This document shows positions 34,020-44,889 of a DNA stretch of 64,000 bases, in pieces. The notes beneath the pieces were generated by a model, which made no database searches, had not been told where the DNA came from, and was given only the letters and a program-made list of their open reading frames with translations. Position 1 is the stretch's first letter. Every line of letters starts with the position of its first letter. The translations under genes and the position numbers were made by a program. The DNA is from Anniella stebbinsi (taxonomy: Eukaryota > Chordata > Lepidosauria > Squamata > Anniellidae): positions 44,500,001 to 44,564,000 of the forward strand of contig JARDYH010000002.1 of assembly GCA_029215795.1 (NCBI GenBank), written 5' to 3'.

Positions 34020-34305
34020 CAAGTGTAAACTTATATATGCTGGTGTGAAAAACAACAAAAACGGCACATATAAGCTGATGGGATCTGAGCTAGCAGTGAC
34101 TGATCAAGAAAGAGAGCTTGAGGTTGTGGTAGACAGCTCAATGAAAATGTCAACCTGGTGAGCAGCTGCTGTGAAAAAGACAAGTTCCATGTTAGGCACA
34201 ATGAGGAAAAAGAATTAACATTAAAACTGCCAATATCATACCCTCCCAAACAAATTTATGGTGCAACCATACTTGGTCCTGGTCATCTAAAAGAGGATTC
34301 ATTAA
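34020..34305 (+). pseudogene. CR1-type LINE ORF2 fragment, proximal part
   Basis: Reads in one main frame as the C-terminal part of CR1 ORF2: 'LMGSELAVTDQERELEVVV' (about 34075-34132) then 'DSSMKMST', an in-frame stop, then 'AAAVKKTSSMLGT'. This matches the usual GSELAVTDQEKDLGVVVDSSMKM block. The following 'ggtgcaaccatacttgg' and 'ggtcatctaaaagaggat' match the next CR1 segment, and the sequence breaks at about 34305. It resumes in phase at about 36922-37830, so the two look like halves of one insertion. Dead by stop and truncation. Confidence 0.75.
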
Positions 34306-34497
34306 ACAAAAAACCTACGGTTTACAAAAACAATGTTAAGGCTCTACAGATTCCAACCAAGCACCAAAAAGCAAGGAAATTGGGAGTTAAGACTCACAAG
34401 CCTTAACGCCACATCCTCCCTAAGGAGGCAGAAAGTGCAAGTGAAATTCTCATTCTCCCAAAGCAGATAAACCATGAGGACAGGGTGGAAAATATGA

Positions 34498-34790
34498 TAT
34501 GCAGAGGTGACTGTGGGGTTGTGGAAAACTGATCATGAACAACTTAGGGCCACCTACTTCTTTTTTTTTGTTTAGAGCAGCCCTTCCCCAACCTGGTGCC
34601 CTCCAAAGGTGTTGGACTACAACTCTCATCATTGCAAGTCAGTATGTCCCATGATCAGGAATGCTGGGACTTGTCATCTCAAAAATCTAGATATGCAATT
34701 TGATCTGCAGAGGTGACTGTGGGGTTGTGGGAAATGATGATGAACAACTTAGGACCAGCTACTTCTCATTTCTTAGAGCATCTCCTTATG
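34498..34790. repeat. Direct duplication with MITE between the copies
   Basis: About 75 bp at 34498-34575 ('gcagaggtgactgtggggttgtgg' region, then 'gaacaacttagg') is repeated at 34706-34785. Between them lies a CAGCCCTTCCCCAACCTGG MITE (34578 to about 34680). A second, rearranged piece of the MITE follows at about 34812-34905. Confidence 0.65.
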
Positions 34791-35089
34791 TTGAGAGTTG
34801 CAACCCAAAACATCTCCAGATGTTTTGGAATTCAACTTGTAAAAGCCCCTATCAGCGTGGGCAGTTATCAGGAATGCCGCGAGTTGATGTCCAAATCATC
34901 AGGATAGATCTATTTTCTGCCCACATCTGTACTAAAGTATGTTTTCCAGCATTAAGATATGTGATCAATCAAGGAACTACAAAAGAGCTGCATCAGTTTC
35001 AATAAATTGTCAAAACCAAATGAAACAACAATGAATGAATCTTGAATACCTAATCCAGATAGCCCTTCAGACATCAACATTAGTGGTAT

Positions 35090-36120
35090 TACAATACAAA
35101 GGGTGAAGAAGGATGAAGCGGGAAGATTTCTGATAATTTCTTGCATGGTGGGGGAGGAGGAATATATATTGATCAATGTATATGCTCCAAATGGGAAACA
35201 AATGGAATTTTTCAATGAAGTTTTTAATGCGGTGGGAGAAGTGGGTAAAAAGAACATTGTGATGGCAGGTGATTTTAATATGGTATTAGACAAAGGGAAA
35301 GACAGGGATAATATATTAAGAGATCTTAAGAGTGGTGGGAGGACGGGGTTAAGCAAATTAATGGAGAGAAAAGAACTAATGGATGTTTGGAGGGTATTAA
35401 AAGGGGAACAAAGGAAATATACTTTCTACTCACCAAGGTTTAAGAGTTATTCCAGGATTGATTATATTTTTGTGTCAAAGAATATGATGTCTAAACTTAT
35501 AGATTGTGCTATTGGGGTAATTAAAGTCACCGATCATGCATTATTGACGATGGATATTAAAATGAAGAAGGATTATAAACAAGCTAAGAGATGGAGAATG
35601 GATACAAGGTTATTAAATAATAAAAATATAGTGGGGAAAATAAAAAAAATGCAGGAAATATGGGAAATTAATGAAAAGGACTCAAACTCGCATGGGTTAA
35701 TATGGGACACTATGAAGGCTGTGGTAAGAGGGATTTGTATTAGGAAAATGTGTACCCTAAGAAAACAACATGAAGCACAAAATAAAAAGATTGAAAAGGA
35801 GGTAAGGGATTTAGAGGAGAAGCTAAGAGAGACAAAAGATAAATGCCTATTTGCCCAAATATAATCAACATTATTAAAAAAAGGAATTTAAAAGCAGGTT
35901 TGTTAGCATTGGATATATTCAAAGCCTTTGATTGCGTGGAATGGCCAGCACTTAAAACAATTTTGAAAACATTTGGGCTTGGAGAAAAATTTGTGGGAGT
36001 GATGGATCAACTGTATAAAAATAATAAAGCAGAAATAATGGTTAATGATGGGTTAATGCAACAGATTACACTAGCTCGAGGAACTAGACAAGGTTGCCCA
36101 CTTACCCAAACTCTTAGAAA
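35090..36120 (+). pseudogene. L1-type LINE ORF2 fragment: endonuclease joined to part of RT by deletion
   Basis: An open frame at 35103-35864 encodes an L1-type APE endonuclease: 'LINVYAPNGKQMEFF' near its residue 25, 'VMAGDFNMVLDKGKD' near 53, 'SRIDYIFVSKN' near 117, and 'TDHALL' near 143 carrying the catalytic histidine. A basic linker follows. After a stop at 35862, another frame gives RT motif A ('LALDIFKAFDCVEW', about 35905-35946) and motif B ('RGTRQGCPL', about 36078-36104). The fingers region between them and the YxDD motif and everything after are missing, so the copy is internally deleted, frameshifted and 3' truncated. The endonuclease half is quite well preserved. It lies inside the gap of a split CR1. 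Confidence 0.85.
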
Positions 36121-36921
36121 AGATGGAAGGAGCACACTGTGTGTGTTTGGGGTGGGGATGGATAGAAAGGGATGTATAGCCACCTATTCCCAGGAGAGAT
36201 CTGAAGATCAGGTTACCATGGATCCAGAGGAACCACACCCTGCTTCACCAGGGAGCAAAAGAGCAAACTGGCCTTATGAAGATAGCCCAAAATACTCTCA
36301 GAGCCAAAGGAATGCATGTTCCAGAAGAGAAAAGAGAAACTCTTCTTTACTCAAAAGGTCTGTGCTAGAGGCAGCGGCCATTTCACTCACCCACCCCACA
36401 TTCTGAGGCAGGAGGGAGGGGGGAGAGCGACTCTACCGAGAGTGCCTCACGCTATGAGGGAAGATGGCTACCTCATTGACTTGAATGAGAGGTTAAAATA
36501 GTCCTTAAAAGTCAACTGAAGGGAATTTTTAAAAAACGAAAAGCTTTCCACCAACTACAGTCAAGGAGGAAGAAGACCCCACCACTGGATTAATTAATAA
36601 GGCTCTAGAAATTATGCAAATTGTGAGCACAAAACTCGCAACCCAGAAGTAAATTTTACAAAAGCAAGGAGACAGGTTTGTATTCCTTTTCTACCTTAAA
36701 CTGCTTTCCTTCCCTCAATCTTTCATCAATCTTCTTGAAATTTTCAGGTAATGTAAAACAAACATTTCTTTCTGGCATCTGTAAATTTCAGAATGGTTGG
36801 TGAAACATTTTTGATTTTATGGCTGTTAGAATGACCCCCCCCCCATTATCACTTTAACATGGCGGAATGTGTTTTTTACTGACGGACCTTAACAATGGAG
36901 GCACGACTGTGCCTCCATTAA
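36121..36921. other. Unrecognised; hairpin at right edge
   Basis: No family assigned. At 36894-36919 there is a perfect hairpin AATGGAGGCAC-gact-GTGCCTCCATT. The open frame running through from the L1 fragment into this region is accidental. Confidence 0.4.
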
Positions 36922-37830
36922 TATTGTCAAGTTGGAAAAAGTGCAGAAAAAAGTAAGTAAATTGATCAAAGGTCTGGAGTAGCTTCCCCATGAGGAAACT
37001 TCACAAAATTTGGGAATACTTCATTTAGAGAAAAGGCAAGTAAGGGGAGACGCGATAGAGGGGTACAAAATTATGCATGATGTGGAGAAGTGGAGAGGGA
37101 TATTTTCCCCCCTTTATCATAATCTAAGAAGCTGACTGGTGGGAGATTCAGGACAGGTAAATGCAACTATTTCTTCACACAGCATAGTTAATCTATGAAA
37201 TTCACTACAACCAGATGCACTGATGGCTACCAATTTGGAGGCTGTAAAAGGGGATTGGATATATTCATGGATGATAAAGCTATGAATGGCTACTAGTCCT
37301 GATGGTTACCAGTCCTGATGGTTACTAGTCCTAATGGCTCCAGTACAAGAGCCAGTATGACTTTCCAGGGGTGAAATGGTGCTATTGTAGGCTGACTAGA
37401 TAAAATCCAGGTCAGGGCTCTTGTAACTTTAACAGTTGTAGAGAAAAGGGAATTTCAGCCAGTGTCATTTGTATGCAATTAGTTCCTGGTGAAATTCCCT
37501 CTTCATCACAACAGTTAAAGTTGCAGGCACTATACTAGAGTGACCATATACAAAACAAGGCAGGCCCCCTGCAACTTTAACTGCTGTGATGAAGAGGGAA
37601 TTTCATCAGGAACTTATTGCATACAAATGACACTGGCTGGAATTCCCTTTTCTCTACAACTGTTAAAGTTACATGAGCCCTGACCTGGATTTTACCTGGT
37701 CACCCTATGCTATTGCATTCCTATCTTGCGTGTAGGCTTGCCATGGGTATCTTGTTGGCTATTGTGTGAACAGAATGCTAGAATTGATGGGCCCAGCATA
37801 GCACTTCTTATGTTTTTATATTTCTATGCT
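36922..37830 (+). mobile_element. CR1 LINE 3' half, interrupted by a hAT MITE
   Basis: Continues the CR1 copy broken at 34305: 'ttggaaaaagtgcag', 'gatagaggggtacaaaatta', 'ggtgggagattcaggacagg', 'aatggctactagtcctgatg', then, beyond the MITE at 37388-37707, 'gaacagaatgctagaattga' and the 'cttcttatgtttt' end. A short local triplication of 'tggttac(c/t)agtcctgatgg' occurs at 37294-37338. Heavily mutated. Confidence 0.8.
37388..37707. mobile_element. hAT MITE TAGGGTGACC family with 8-bp TSD
   Basis: Left end TAGGCTGAC, right end GGTCACCCTA; exact target duplication TGCTATTG (37380-37387, 37708-37715). The interior, including the central TAGAGTGACCATATAC copy, matches the element at 9908-10231. 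Confidence 0.9.
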
Positions 37831-38169
37831 TCCAAACTGTATTAACTGAAATGTCAAAGGCATTCACATCTATAACACATTGCAATAATCCAACTGGGTG
37901 GTCACCAGAGCATTGATAAATATGACCAGGTTATACCTCCACTGGAGTAGTTGCAGCATTGTGGGAACTGATTGTGCCTGAAAATTACTGTACATCTTTT
38001 AGGCCCACTCATACATTCCCCGTAGCAGCTTAATTGCTGCTGTCCTGTAGTTGCTCCGTGGTATAGGGTAATCTATCAAACTTAATTTCACTCAGACTCT
38101 TACACTTCTACTGCTAAATTTGTTCCATCCTAATCCTGCATCAATGTAGGTCTTTTTAGTATACATGAA
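37831..38169. other. No recognised feature
   Basis: Unique-looking sequence. Confidence 0.4.
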
Positions 38170-38400
38170 GTGTGTACATATTTTGGTGCATTTTAAAAAA
38201 TATGCATTTGTGTAGACAATTCTCTCAAAATGTGCATTTTTTTCAAAAGTGTGTATTTTTCAAATGGTTTTCAAGCTTTTTGGTGCTTTTCAACAAATAT
38301 GCATGTTTTTGTGCAGATTTAAAATACACACCTTTTGTTATGCTTCTTTACTGCAAATGGCAAATTTATGGATTTTGACAGCAAACTGAATTCCAGTTGA
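38170..38400. repeat. Short imperfect iterations of 'tatgcatttttg'
   Basis: The 'tatgcatttg', 'tgtgcattttt', 'gtgtattttt' and 'tatgcatgttttt' phrases recur every 20-40 bases. Similar text lies at 33640-33700 in the opposite sense. Possibly the interior of a degenerate MITE. Confidence 0.35.
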
Positions 38401-39309
38401 TCTTTAGGATTGAGAATTACCTTATTTATTTATGTTTTTTAAAAAAGCATTGAAATGCAAACCAAACAAATCTCTCACCCACCCATTCCATTTCTGATCT
38501 TATGTGAAACTGCCAAGTTCTACCCATGTGATTAGGGTTTATCTCATGGTTATTTCATCTTCTAATTCTCTTACCTCTGATATTTCAGAATGAACCATGG
38601 AATTTCCCTTGCTGAATAAGTCTGGGTTTCACCATACGGTGCCCTTGTTGCCATTTTTCTCCCTTATGACATGATGCTCTTTCTAATGTGATGGGGTCCA
38701 GATTTATTATGAATGTCGTTATGGAGTTTTCTTTGTCATTGTGAGAGTTCATGACATGTTCCTTAAAATCTGTTTAGACATAAACATCAAAGTTGATGAG
38801 TCATAATCTGGTGAAAAGCTGCCATGAGCCAAAACCATCCTTTTCTATCAGTACATCAAGCTTTTCAGAGTGACAGCTGGTACATTCTCTTTCAACCAAG
38901 TCTATTTTCTTAGAATTTAGTTTGCCATGTTAATCTTAAAAGTATGACAGTCTCTTAAGTGGTCAGCAGAAATAATGCTTTGTGTAGTTTGGCACCAGCA
39001 TGAAAAAAATCTCTTCAACCTTTTCCTTTAAAACAGTGAGTAAGGTTCCAGTTCTGGACTCTTGTGTGTCAAATGCACTTCCTTCTTTGGCATTTTAATA
39101 AACATCATGAAAATTATACTGGCATAGGCATTTTCACATTATAAAACTTAAGGTCATTTGCAAAGGTTAGGAGAGAGAAGGTGAATTGCTGAGAATGGTT
39201 GGATAAATTGAATTTTGTGAGGAGTAATTCAATAAGAAAGATTTCACTGAGATTAGCTCAGTGGTTTGTTTGTTTGCTTGCTTGCATGCTTTAATTAAGT
39301 GTTAAGTAG
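38401..39309. other. Repeat-poor unique sequence
   Basis: No gene recognised. Some text has the look of conserved non-coding DNA, for example around 38860-38960, but this is weak. Confidence 0.3.
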
Positions 39310-42300
39310 TAGGGGTGTGCATCGGATCGGATCCGATCCACGATCCGAATCCGATCCGACCCAAAATCGGGAAAATCCGATCCAATCCGATCCGATCCGA
39401 CCAACCTCCGATCCGATCCGATCCGACGAGGTCCGATCCGGATCGGACGCCATTTTGAATGCTTTTTCCCATAGCCAAGTATTGTTTTACAAAAACGCCT
39501 ATAACTTTTTCATTTTTAAAGATAAAAGGATGAAACTTGGGCACATTGTAGACTGGTTAGGGATAGTTATCTGTGAGAAATTTCAGAAAGATTGGTGCAT
39601 GCGTTTTGTGGCAATTAATTTTTTAATAAATACCCAGGAATGCTTATAACTTTGTCATTTTTAAAGTTACAAACATGAAACTTTGCCACATTGTAGGAGG
39701 TACCTTGGGACCTATGTGTGTGAAATTTCAGAAACATAGGTGCTTGCTTTGTGTGGCAATTAATTTTAGAAAAATGGGTAGTAGTGGGGTAAATACAGTT
39801 ACGCCTCCCATTTTTTTATTTTTAAAGATACAAACAGGAAACCTGGGCACATTACAGGTACCACTTGCCTTGATATGTGAGTGAAATTTCAGAAACATTG
39901 GAGCTTGCCTTGTGTGGCAATTAAGTTTTGAAACAATGAGGAAAGAAACACCTATAACTTTGTCATTTTTAAAGTTACACACATGAAACTTTTCCACATT
40001 GTAGGTGGTACCTTGGGACCTATGTGTGTGAAATTTCAGAAACATAGGTGCTTGCCTTGTGTGGCAATTAATTTTAGAAAAATGGGTAGTAGTGGGGTAA
40101 ATACAGTTATGCCTCCCATTTTTTTAGTTTTGAAGATACAAACAGGAAACTTGGGCACATTACAGGGAACACTTCACTTGATATGTGTGTAAAATTTCAG
40201 AAACATTGGTGCTTGCCTGGTGTGGCAATTAATTTTTGAAACAATGAGGGATTCATTGGACAGCACTTGCCCATAGAGATTCATTGGAGAGTACTTGTCC
40301 ATAGGGAATCATTGGAAAGCACTTTCCCATAGGGAATCATTGCATTGCACTTTCCCACTGAGAAATGCAGTTATGCCTCCCACATTTTTATTTTTGAAGA
40401 TACAAACAGGAAACTTGGGCACATTGTAGACTGGTTAGGGATAGTTATCTGTGAGAAATTTCAGAAAGATTGGTCTCCTGGTACTGGTCATCCTACTATT
40501 AATTAATTGTAGCTGATAGGAAAGGGTTAAATCGTGGGAGCTGCAAGGAATTAAGAAAAAAGGAGAGGGGGTTTTGCCATTTTTTGAGCGCTCCTTAATT
40601 AGGGCTGCCCAAATGATAATGGACGGGTGGTGTGTGTGCGCGCGCGGGCGGCGGCGGCGGGCTTGGCAGCGTATCCTCCTGGCTGCCGAGGCCGGGTGTC
40701 TGGAGCGGAGCACGCGCTGTCAGTTGGTGAGCGGAGGGGCCATTGAACGCCCTCCCCATCATCCTCTTCATCATCAACCTACCCCCGCGGCCCAGCGGAG
40801 CACAACAGCCCGCATTAGGCAAGCCCTTCAGGAGCCTCACAGCAGCCAGGCAGAGCCTCTGCTGCCCAGGAACCGGCCCGCACGCGAGGGCACCGGCGGG
40901 GCGCACACACAACGCCGGCGAGGGGGAGGAGAAGGGGAGGAACAAAGGATCAAAGAGATCGAGAGAGGAAAGCAGACACGAGCCCTGTAATGGATACTAG
41001 CAACAGGATCAAAGGGATCGAGATGAGAGAGATCCTTCCTTGCACGCATGGCTGCAAAACTCAGCTAGGCTCAGCCGTTCTGCTTGAGTAAAAAGTGAAA
41101 GCAGACACGAGCCCTGTAATGGATACTAGCAACAGGATCAAAGGGATCGAGACGAGAGAGTGTTTCCTTTTCTTCGCGGGAAGCGGGAGGGGGAAGAGGG
41201 GAAGACCGGGCCTCTGTGGAAATTTTTTTGAAACATTTTATCTAAAAATTCCATAGCCATCAAATGCCTGGACCTATCATTCTGAAATTTCTGACACATA
41301 TCTACCCCTAACCCATCTACAAAGTGAGCAATGTTCAGACTTCTAACTTTTAAAATAAAAAGGTTATAGGCGTTTCTTTCCTCATTGTTTCAAAAATTAA
41401 TTGCCACACAAGGCAAGCTCCAATGTTTCTGAAATTTTACACACATATCAAGTGAAGTGTTCCCTGTAATGTGCCCATGTTTCCTGTTTGTATCTTAAAA
41501 AATAAAAAAATGGGAGGCGTAACTGTATTTACCCCACTACTACCCATTTTTCTAAAATTAATTGCCATACAAGGCAAGCACCTACGTTTTTGAAATTTCA
41601 CACACTTAGGTCCCAAGGTACCACCTACAATGTGGCAAAGTTTCATGTGTGTAACTTTAAAAATAACAAAGTTATAGGCATTCCTGCGTATTTATTAAAA
41701 AATTAATTGCCACAAAATGCATGCACCAATCTTTCTGAAATTTCTCACAGATAACTATCCCTAACCAGTCTACAATGTGCCCAAGTTTCCTGTTTGTATC
41801 TTCAAAAATAAAAACGTGGGAGGCATAACTGCATTTCTCAGTGGGAAAGTGCAATGCAATGATTCCCTATGGGAAAGTGCTTTCCAATGATTCCCTATGG
41901 ACAAGTACTCTCCAATGAATCCCTATGGGCAAGTGCTGTCCAATGAATCCCTCATTGTTTCAAAAATTAATTGCCACACCAGGCAAGCACCAATGTTTCT
42001 GAAATTTTACACACATATCAAGTGAAGTGTTCCCTGTAATGTGCCCAAGTTTCCTGTTTGTATCTTCAAAACTAAAAAAATGGGAGGCATAACTGTATTT
42101 ACCCCACTACTACCCATTTTTCTAAAATTAATTGCCACACAAGGCAAGCACCTATGTTTCTGAAATTTCACACACATAGGTCCCAAGGTACCACCTACAA
42201 TGTGGAAAAGTTTCATGTGTGTAACTTTAAAAATGACAAAGTTATAGGTGTTTCTTTCCTCATTGTTTCAAAACTTAATTGCCACACAAGGCAAGCTCCA

Positions 42301-43852
42301 ATGTTTCTGAAATTTCACTCACTTATCAAGGCAAGTGGTACCTGTAATGTGCCCAGGTTTCCTGTTTGTATCTTTAAAAATAAAAAAATGGGAGGCGTAA
42401 CTGTATTTACCCCACTACTACCCATTTTTCTAAAATTAATTGCCACACAAAGCAAGCACCTATGTTTCTGAAATGTCTGCTTTCCTACTTTCACTTTTTT
42501 ACTCAAGCAGACACGAGCCCTGTAATGGATACTAGCAAGGATCAAAGGGATCGAGACGAGACAGTGTTTCCTTTTCTTCGCGGGAAGCGGGAGGGGAAGA
42601 CCTGGCCTCTGTAGAAATTTTTTTGAAACATGTAATTTAAAAATTCCATAGCCATCAAATGCCTGGACCTATCATTCTGAAATTTCTGACACATATCTAC
42701 CCCTAACCCATCTACAAAGTGAGCAATGTTCAGACTTCTAACTTTTAAAATAAAAAAGTTATAGGCGTTTCTTTCCTCATTGTTTCAAAAATTAATTGCC
42801 ACCACATGCCTGGACCCAGCTGTCTGAAATTTTACACACCTATCAAGTGAAGTGTTCCCTGTAATGTGCCCATGTTTCCTGTTTGTATCTTAAAAAATAA
42901 AAAAATGGGAGGCGTAACTGTATTTACCCCACTACTACCCATTTTTCTAAAATTAATTGCCATACAAGGCAAGCACCTACGTTTTTGAAATTTCACACAC
43001 ATAGGTCCCAAGGTACCACCTACAATGTGGCAAAGTTTCATGTGTGTAACTTTACAAATGACAAAGTTATAGGCATTCCTGGGTATTTATTAAAAAATTA
43101 ATTGCCACACAAGGCAAGCACCTACGTTTCCGAAATTTCATACACATGGGTCCCAAGGTACCACCTACAATGTGGCAAAATTTCATGTGTGTAACTTTAA
43201 AAATGACAAAGTTATAGGTGTTTCTTTCCTCATTGTTTCAAAAATTAATTGCCACACAAGGAAAGCTCCAATGTTTCTGAAATTTCACTCACATATCAAG
43301 GCAAGTGGTACCTGTAATGTGCCCAAGTTTCCTGTTTGTATCTTAAAAAATAAAAAAATGCGAGGCGTAACTGTATTTACCCCACTACTACCTATTTTTC
43401 TAAAATTAATTGCCACACAAGGCAAGCACCTATGTTTCTGAAATTTCACACACATAGGTCCCAAGGTACCTCCTACAATGTGGCAAAGTTTCATGTTTGT
43501 AACTTTAAAAATGACAAAGTTATAAGCATTCCTGGGTATTTATTAAAAAATTAATTGCCACAAAACGCATGCACCAATCTTTCTGAAATTTCTCACAGAT
43601 AACTATCCCTAACCAGTCTACAATGTCCCCAAGTTTCATCCTTCTATCTTTAAAAATGAAAAAGTTATAGGCGTTTTTGTAAAACAATACTTGGCTATGG
43701 GAAAAAGCATTCAAAATGGCGTCCGATCCGGATCGGACATCTGGTCCGATCCGATCCGACCAGCCTCCGATCCGATCCGATCCGATCCAACCCCCCAGGT
43801 CCGATTCCGATCCGCTATCCGATCCGATCCGGGGGGTCAGTGCACATCCCTA
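39310..43852. mobile_element. 4.5-kb long-inverted-repeat element, TAGGGGTGTGCA..TGCACATCCCTA
   Basis: Ends are TAGGGGTGTGCATCGG and TGCACATCCCTA, as in the hAT element at 30934. The subterminal 120 bp on both sides are arrays of CCGATCC/GGATCGG. Both arms then carry diverged ~150-bp units ('cctataactttgtcattttt', 'gaaatttcagaaa', 'gtggcaattaattt'), and the outer 600 bp or more of the two arms are almost identical in inverted orientation. A CpG-rich core lies at 40480-41230. A second partial copy of the core edge is at 42480-42610. No transposase-like frame exists. Flanking 8-mers (TTAAGTAG and ATTTTTAC) do not match, consistent with rearrangement. Confidence 0.8.
40560..41210. other. CpG-rich core of the 4.5-kb element
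   Basis: GC and CpG density rise sharply here (CGCGCGCGGGCGGCGGCGG at about 40639-40658; many CCGCGG/GGCGCGC-like words), quite unlike the AT-rich arms. Both strands carry frames up to 138 codons rich in Arg/Pro/Ala with no domain. A 'cagttg|gtgagc' at about 40720-40731 resembles a splice donor. It looks like a captured host CpG-island/5' UTR region or the element's own promoter. The block beginning 'gcagacacgagccctgtaat' occurs twice here (40973 and 41102) and again at 42508. Confidence 0.55.
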
Positions 43853-44889
43853 ATTTTTACCTGGCACTAAAATGATGACAGTGAGACTTTTAACAGGGAA
43901 CTGTTATGAATGTACAATGTTAGTGGTATTAATATATAAGTCCACTAACAATGGAGGCTTAGGACCAAAAGAGATATTATTTTAAATGTATATCTAGCAG
44001 CTACATCTTTTATTTTATTTTCATTTTTAATCTACAGTATGCACAGGTCCCCTGATCTGTATCTGTACTCTAGCATGGAGTGTGTGTGTGTATGTATAGG
44101 GGGAGAGCTTTAAAGATCAGGACTGATGTCCTTAAGCCTACTCTAGATTAATTTTAAAAAGACAAAACTGCTGGACACACATCTAAAGTAATGTCTGTTT
44201 TGGCCCTTAGGGTGCCAATTAACCACTTATAGCAGACTAGCAAATAGATTTCACTTCAAACAGATGGGAATAGCCTTACACTTGATACACTGAAGCCATC
44301 AAGCAAACTTACACAGCTGTCAGAGTTGGACACATTATCCCCACCCCATCTGAGTGAAGCCATACCCATTAACACTCCTAGGCACAGCCTAGGGTGCACT
44401 CCCATACACAGCTGAGGGAGGGTTCTCTCCCTGACAGGGCTGCCCCACAGTAGACAGAGGGTCAGGCATATAACCGTGTCTTTCCACATGCGATCTGTTG
44501 TTGCTTCAAAATGTATGGAGTGCAAAGCTTTGTGCTAGTTAGTGAAGTCTGCCCCTAGTGGCTAAAAGTCTAACTGCAGGCTTCAACTACATGGACACAC
44601 ATTAATTAAAACTAATATGTGTCTTTTTTTTTTTAAAAAAACAACCAACTATTGAAAGTGCACATTCCTAAGGTCCCATTAGTATCTGTGCCACATTTCA
44701 GGTGTCTAGCTTTCATGCACTTGGAACTATGGTGATGATAGATAGATGGACAGACAGACAGATGGACAGAGACACATGATATTTTATAAGATATAGCCAT
44801 ATGGTAAAAATGCATGGTTAAAATTTTCTTGCTGCATTGCTGAAATCAGTTGTTTGAAATTGGTTGAACTCAATCAAATGGTACTGAAG
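43853..44889. other. No recognised gene
   Basis: Unique-looking; short TG and GATA/GACA-type runs (44080-44095, 44737-44765). Confidence 0.35.

Noticed and set aside
35843..36406. 187-codon frame as one protein
   Set aside because: Only its first ~90 codons resemble L1 reverse transcriptase; the remainder is unrelated DNA read through by chance.
40574..40990. 138-codon frame in the CpG-rich core as a gene
   Set aside because: The opposite strand is also open and the translation is low-complexity Arg/Pro/Ala text. A captured non-coding GC-rich region is simpler.
39675..43494. Recurrent 69- and 105-codon frames with similar translations on both strands
   Set aside because: They are the same AT-rich ~150-bp unit read repeatedly. 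The repeats explain their similarity, and there is no start context or domain.
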